A program made the position numbers and the translations under genes. Of a stretch of DNA of 13,897 nucleotides, positions 8,534-13,897 are shown one piece after another; position 1 is the first letter of the stretch; every line of letters starts with the position of its first letter. The notes beneath the pieces were generated by a model, which was not told the origin of the DNA, searched no databases, and was given only the letters and a program-made list of their open reading frames with translations. Source of the DNA: an uncultured bacterium (GTDB taxonomy: Bacteria; Desulfobacterota; Desulfobulbia; Desulfobulbales; Desulfobulbaceae); NCBI GenBank assembly GCA_903896915.1, contig CAITZN010000585.1, positions 1 through 13,897 of the forward strand, read 5' to 3'.

Positions 8534-9207
8534 GGGGAAGACCGCCAGCCGTAGAGGTTGTGCTTTTCTATATACGTAAAGACCGCTGGCGGTAGCATGG
8601 CTGGAATCCTGCCCTGGGACAGCTCAGCCCTGATGGTTGAAGAGGATACCGGCAGTTGGACATCAGCAAGATACTCGACCGTACTACCATTCTTGCCGAA
8701 CCATTTCCCCTGCAGCTGATTTAAGACAAAGGATGGATCAATGGAGTTGAGAGCTTGATGGAGCGCTGGTAACCCGATGGTGTCCCGCTTGACCACAATG
8801 AGACTGACTAAGGCAAGGAGCTCTGTAGCCCGGTGCCAATGCGGCAGATCGAGCAATGAATCGGCACCGATGATGAGGCAATAGCGGTTCCGGCCGTAAC
8901 GCTCAATCAGGGCCTCCACAGTGTTGATGGTGTAGGAGGGGGTCGACAGCTCCTGTTCGATCAGGGACAGTTGCAGTTGTTGCCTGTCCGGGCAATCGGC
9001 CAGAGTGGCCTCCAGCATGGCCGCCCGATGGAAAAAAGAGGCAATTGGCTGCCCTTTGTGGGGTGGTTGCGGGGCCGGAATAAAAAGCAGGGAGTCGAGC
9101 CGGCAACGAGCAAGGACATGGCGGGCTAGAGCAAGATGCCCCTCATGCACGGTATCAAAGGTCCCGCCAAACAGACCGATATGCTGGTTTTCATCTGAGG
9201 CGGTCAC
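8530..9207 (-). CDS. nadD: Nicotinate-nucleotide adenylyltransferase
   Basis: This cytoplasmic enzyme joins nicotinate mononucleotide to AMP from ATP, giving deamido-NAD, the penultimate step of NAD synthesis. The 225-residue protein has the nucleotidyltransferase signature GGTFDTVHEGHL (14-25, with the HxGH histidines H21 and H24), the family motif IGADSLLDLPHWH (113-125) and the second ATP-binding motif SSSTIRAEL (188-196). Its length is normal. The start is fixed as GTG at 9207: the proA stop codon is in the same frame six bases upstream, and no other ATG, GTG or TTG occurs before the GGTFD strand. A Shine-Dalgarno sequence is not evident, suggesting coupling to proA, whose stop is 3 bases upstream. 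Its own stop overlaps the nuclease-helicase start. The nadD neighbours obgE, proB and proA are a common deltaproteobacterial set. The ribosome-silencing gene rsfS, often next to nadD, is not in this operon. Confidence 0.96.
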   Translation of the reverse strand: MTASDENQHIGLFGGTFDTVHEGHLALARHVLARCRLDSLLFIPAPQPPHKGQPIASFFHRAAMLEATLADCPDRQQLQLSLIEQELSTPSYTINTVEALIERYGRNRYCLIIGADSLLDLPHWHRATELLALVSLIVVKRDTIGLPALHQALNSIDPSFVLNQLQGKWFGKNGSTVEYLADVQLPVSSSTIRAELSQGRIPAMLPPAVFTYIEKHNLYGWRSSP

Positions 9208-9210
9208 GCT

Positions 9211-10479
9211 TCAGGCGCGGGTCTCGCCCGCTCCGTAGACGATGAACTTCCGGGTAGTCAGTTCTTGCAATCCCATCGGTCCATAAGCGTGGAGCTTAGT
9301 GGTGGAGATGCCGATTTCCGCTCCCAAACCGAACTGGCCGCCGTCATTGAAACGAGTTGAAGCATTAATCATGACCGCCGAGGCATCGACCTCTCGCAGA
9401 AAGCGCTGACTCCGTTCATAGGAGCGAGTGATGATGATTTCGGTATGCTTGGAGCCGTAACGTGCGATATAGTCCATGGCCTCGTCGAGATCGACAACCA
9501 CCTTGACAGTTAGTACCAGATCAAGAAATTCCGTGCCCCAATCGCTCTCCGCCGCCGGTTCGATCATCTCATCGCAAAGGATACAACTACGGTGGCAACC
9601 AAGCAGTCGCACCCCTTCCTTTTTCAGGGCTTCGGCGACTTTAGGCAAAAATTCGGCCGCAATATCCCGGTGCACCAGTAACCCTTCCAGGGTGTTGCAG
9701 GCACTGGGCCGCTGCACTTTTGCGTTTAGAATGATGCGCACCGCCATATCGAAGTCGGCGTCTTCGTCGACAAAGGCGTGACAGACGCCCTTGTAGTGTT
9801 TGAGCACCGGAATGCGCGATTTTTCGCTCACCGCCCGAATCAGCCCCTCGCCGCCACGCGGAATAACGAGATCGATGTATTCTTCATGCTGCAGCAGGCA
9901 ATCAATACCTTCACGGTCGGTAAAAGCCAGAACCTGAATAATGGCGGGATCGACCTGATGCTTGGCCAGCACCTCCTGGAGGACCTTAGCCAGAAACAGA
10001 TTGGAACGGAGCGCCTCGGATCCGCCACGGAGAATCACCGCATTGCCGGCCTTGAGACAGAGGGCGGCTGAATCGATGGTAACATTGGGCCGAGATTCAT
10101 AAATCATGCAGATGACCCCCAGCGGTACCCGCATGCGGCCAACGGTAATGCCGCTGGGACGGCGGCGCATCTCGCTGACCTCACCCACCGGATCCTCAAG
10201 AGCGGCAACTTCGCGCAAGCCCTGCACCATCTCGCCAATGACTTTCTCGGTGAGCTGCAAACGACTGAGCATGGCAGGGGCAACGCCTTTTTTCTCGGCA
10301 TCGGCCATATCCTTGGCATTTTCACTGAGGATCAGTGCTTGATGCTCCACCAAAGCCTCGGCAGTATCAAGAAGAACCCTGTTTTTTTGCGAGGCGGGCA
10401 TGGCGCCTATCGATCTGGCGGCGGCCTTGGCCTTAATGACCATCTCCAAGATTACCTTCTCTATCTGCGCGCGTTCCAT
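9211..10479 (-). CDS. proA: Gamma-glutamyl phosphate reductase
   Basis: This cytoplasmic enzyme performs the second step of proline synthesis, the NADPH-dependent reduction of glutamyl-5-phosphate to glutamate-5-semialdehyde. The 422-residue protein is full length for the aldehyde-dehydrogenase-like ProA family. Family motifs include VPLGVICMIYESRPNVT (118-134), LKAGNAVILRGGSEA (142-156), IDLVIPRGGEGLIR (202-215), the catalytic cysteine C261 in RPSACNTLEG, and a conserved C-terminal stretch RFNDGGQFGLGAEIGIST. The ATG at 10479 is supported by AGGAG at 10489-10493, nine bases upstream. proB, which makes its unstable substrate, is next upstream but separated by 134 non-coding bases. I saw no convincing promoter or terminator in that gap, so the genes are probably on one transcript. 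The proA stop lies 3 bases before nadD. Confidence 0.97.
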   Translation of the reverse strand: MERAQIEKVILEMVIKAKAAARSIGAMPASQKNRVLLDTAEALVEHQALILSENAKDMADAEKKGVAPAMLSRLQLTEKVIGEMVQGLREVAALEDPVGEVSEMRRRPSGITVGRMRVPLGVICMIYESRPNVTIDSAALCLKAGNAVILRGGSEALRSNLFLAKVLQEVLAKHQVDPAIIQVLAFTDREGIDCLLQHEEYIDLVIPRGGEGLIRAVSEKSRIPVLKHYKGVCHAFVDEDADFDMAVRIILNAKVQRPSACNTLEGLLVHRDIAAEFLPKVAEALKKEGVRLLGCHRSCILCDEMIEPAAESDWGTEFLDLVLTVKVVVDLDEAMDYIARYGSKHTEIIITRSYERSQRFLREVDASAVMINASTRFNDGGQFGLGAEIGISTTKLHAYGPMGLQELTTRKFIVYGAGETRA

Positions 10480-10613
10480 CCTTCTCTTCTCCTTTCACGT
10501 GGGTCTGTCCCGCTTCCGTTCAACCAGTCGGATTCTCGATCTTCTAGCCTCCGGCCGCTGTACAATATTTAAGTGCGTACTATGACGTGAAGCGTTCCAA
10601 TTGTAAAGCGGGT

Positions 10614-12933
<2,320 letters not shown>

Positions 12934-13191
12934 TCACCCCACGGGATAAACGGCTACTCGTTTTTTGTCCCGTCCAAAATTTTCATACGTAACAGTGCCA
13001 TCGATTTTGGCAAAAAGGGTATAGTCCCTGCCGCAGCCGACATTTTCACCAGGGTGAATGACCGTTCCCAATTGGCGCACCAGGATACTCCCGGCCGTGA
13101 CGACCTGTCCGCCAAAACGTTTCACACCGCGTCTCTGTCCCGCACTGTCGCGACCATTGCGCGAACTGCCGCCTGCTTTCTTATGTGCCAT
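12934..13191 (-). CDS. rpmA: 50S ribosomal protein L27
   Basis: L27 is a large-subunit protein whose N-terminal tail reaches the peptidyl-transferase centre. The 85-residue product starts [20 protein letters not shown], the family's invariant beginning, with no cleavable N-terminal extension of the Firmicutes kind. It continues with [20 protein letters not shown] and [20 protein letters not shown]. Length is standard. GGAG about 8 bases upstream of the ATG supports the start. It lies 30 bases downstream of rplU, the usual pairing, and is followed by the terminator at 12833-12865. Confidence 0.98.
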   Translation of the reverse strand: MAHKKAGGSSRNGRDSAGQRRGVKRFGGQVVTAGSILVRQLGTVIHPGENVGCGRDYTLFAKIDGTVTYENFGRDKKRVAVYPVG

Positions 13192-13221
13192 GGTATGTTC
13201 TCCAGAAAATCAGTTATTCAC

Positions 13222-13533
13222 TTATGCTGAAATCGTCTCAATGGTCAGGGCGGTGTACATCTGACGATGCCCTTTTTTAACCTGATAGCCTTTACGCTTA
13301 TTTTTCTTGAAAACGATAACCTTTTTATGACGGCCCTGCTCGGCAATCTTGGCGACAACCTTCGCCCCGTCTACCACAGGCTGGCCGATCTTGACGGTTT
13401 CACCATCAACCACCAGAAGAACCTCTGCTAACTCAACCGTGTCGCCGACTTCACCAAGAAGTTTCTCAACGCGAAGTGTATCGCCGGCCTCTACCTGATA
13501 CTGTTTACCGCCGGTCCGAACTATTGCATACAT
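13222..13533 (-). CDS. rplU: 50S ribosomal protein L21
   Basis: L21 binds 23S rRNA in the large subunit. The 103-residue product has the standard start MYAIVRTGGKQYQVEAGD and the basic C-terminal signature FKKNKRKGYQVKKGHRQMY. The ATG at 13533 is preceded at 7 bases by a strong AGGAGG, the best ribosome binding site in the window. An in-frame upstream extension of 16 residues would include that site as coding sequence and is not part of the family. It is the first gene of the leftward block, with a promoter about 70 bases upstream. Confidence 0.98.
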   Translation of the reverse strand: MYAIVRTGGKQYQVEAGDTLRVEKLLGEVGDTVELAEVLLVVDGETVKIGQPVVDGAKVVAKIAEQGRHKKVIVFKKNKRKGYQVKKGHRQMYTALTIETISA

Positions 13534-13564
13534 GCGACCCCTCCTATCTATCCTCAAATCAAAT

Positions 13565-13596
13565 ACGTTCAATGGTAACAATTAATCGCAGAACGT
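13565..13596 (-). promoter_or_regulatory. Inverted repeat in the rplU leader
   Basis: ACGTTC (13596-13591 on the minus strand) and GAACGT (13570-13565) can form a 6-base-pair stem in the roughly 60-base leader of the rplU transcript, just ahead of the AGGAGG site. Ribosomal-protein leaders are often autoregulated through such structures. I do not recognise this one as a named L21 leader, and a 6-base-pair stem with a 20-base loop can arise by chance. Confidence 0.25.
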
Positions 13597-13599
13597 GCA

Positions 13600-13629
13600 A
13601 TTTAACTCTATTACACCAACTCCTGTCAA
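13600..13629 (-). promoter_or_regulatory. rplU: Sigma70-type promoter of rplU-rpmA
   Basis: On the minus strand a perfect TTGACA (13629-13624) is followed after 18 bases by TTAAAT (13605-13600), four of six matches to the -10 consensus. An AT-rich stretch (GTTTTAAATTG) lies upstream, as expected for a strong ribosomal promoter. Transcription would start near 13593, giving a leader of about 60 bases to the rplU ATG. The position ahead of a ribosomal-protein operon supports the call. Confidence 0.65.
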
Positions 13630-13811
13630 GACTAATTTCAGCTTGCGACAATTTAAAACAAGGCCCCGCTAAACTGGCAAATCGACGCACGAAGGTTTAT
13701 TAGCGCCCACACTCACCCCCAACAGAAGCGGATAATTATTCCCATCAACGCCACTTTTTCTTGTCTGATATCAGAAAAAAAGATAGGCTGTCATCTGAAT
13801 ACAGACAAAAC

Positions 13812-13845
13812 TTGCCGACACAGCAAAGAGGACTGTGTCGCGCAA
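13812..13845 (-). terminator. Stable hairpin, possibly terminator of an upstream leftward gene
   Basis: CGACACAG (13816-13823) and CTGTGTCG (13833-13840) form a perfect 8-base-pair stem with a 9-base loop. TTGC (13812-13815) and GCAA (13842-13845) extend it to 12 pairs with one bulged base. On the minus strand GTTTTG follows at once, a short T-run that would suit a weak terminator for a gene ending beyond the window. No T-run follows on the plus strand. It could instead be part of a structured RNA or a protein-binding site. Confidence 0.4.
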
Positions 13846-13897
13846 CAGGTCACTCCCCTCACCGGACTCATACCAGCAACACGTCCGAAGGGCAGTC

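Larger units (their letters stand above)
13534..13897. other. Non-coding region upstream of rplU
   Basis: These 364 bases contain no recognisable gene on either strand. A frame open from the right edge on the minus strand runs about 41 codons but resembles nothing I know. The region holds the rplU promoter and leader (13534-13629), a stable hairpin at 13812-13845, the palindrome CTGATATCAG at 13765-13774 between a T-run and an A-run, and a second copy of AAGCGGATAATTA (13726-13738). The far end probably belongs to the tail of an upstream transcript outside the window. Confidence 0.6.

Noticed and set aside
13765..13774. Palindrome CTGATATCAG flanked by T and A runs as a bidirectional terminator
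   Set aside because: Only three base pairs can form around the minimum loop, and the flanking runs do not pair in register. At most it is a protein-binding palindrome.

Overview
The window looks like a chromosomal segment of moderate GC content from a Gram-negative, deltaproteobacterial-type organism. Desulfobacterota, perhaps near Desulfobulbales, is my best guess. I infer this from gene order (rplU-rpmA-obgE-proB-proA-nadD, and a bifunctional NAD(P)H-hydrate repair gene followed by a CBS-domain gene) and from protein style, not from any search. No tRNA, rRNA, insertion sequence, phage gene or CRISPR array was recognised.

Layout. At the left end two genes run rightward: the 3' part of a bifunctional NAD(P)H-hydrate epimerase/dehydratase (1-1415), cut by the window edge, and a 151-residue double-CBS protein (1424-1879). 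Everything else runs leftward and converges on them across a 200-base non-coding gap. Read in its own direction, the leftward block begins at a sigma70-like promoter near 13600-13629. It continues with rplU and rpmA, a strong intrinsic terminator (12833-12865), obgE, proB, proA, nadD, a 1099-residue nuclease-helicase fusion (5234-8533), a soluble hybrid histidine kinase (3547-5232), a probable terminator (3457-3501), and finally a REC-PAS-GGDEF response regulator (2080-3381). From obgE to the kinase the genes overlap or lie 1-3 bases apart, except for a 134-base gap between proB and proA, so most are probably cotranscribed.

How the genes work together. rplU, rpmA and obgE serve the large ribosomal subunit. 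proB and proA carry out the first two steps of proline synthesis. nadD makes the dinucleotide precursor of NAD, and the hydrate-repair enzyme across the gap restores damaged NAD(P)H. The unusual part is the distal end of the operon. An EndoQ-like PHP endonuclease (a family that nicks DNA at deaminated bases) is fused to a complete UvrD-type helicase. The fusion ends in QLSLF, which matches the consensus of the bacterial sliding-clamp-binding peptide. Its stop codon is one base from the start of a cytoplasmic HisKA-HATPase-REC-Hpt phosphorelay kinase, which is followed by a response regulator with an intact diguanylate cyclase domain. A link between DNA repair and cyclic-di-GMP signalling is a hypothesis from this arrangement, not something the sequence proves.

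The 364 bases at the right end (13534-13897) hold the rplU promoter and leader, plus a stable hairpin, but no recognisable gene.
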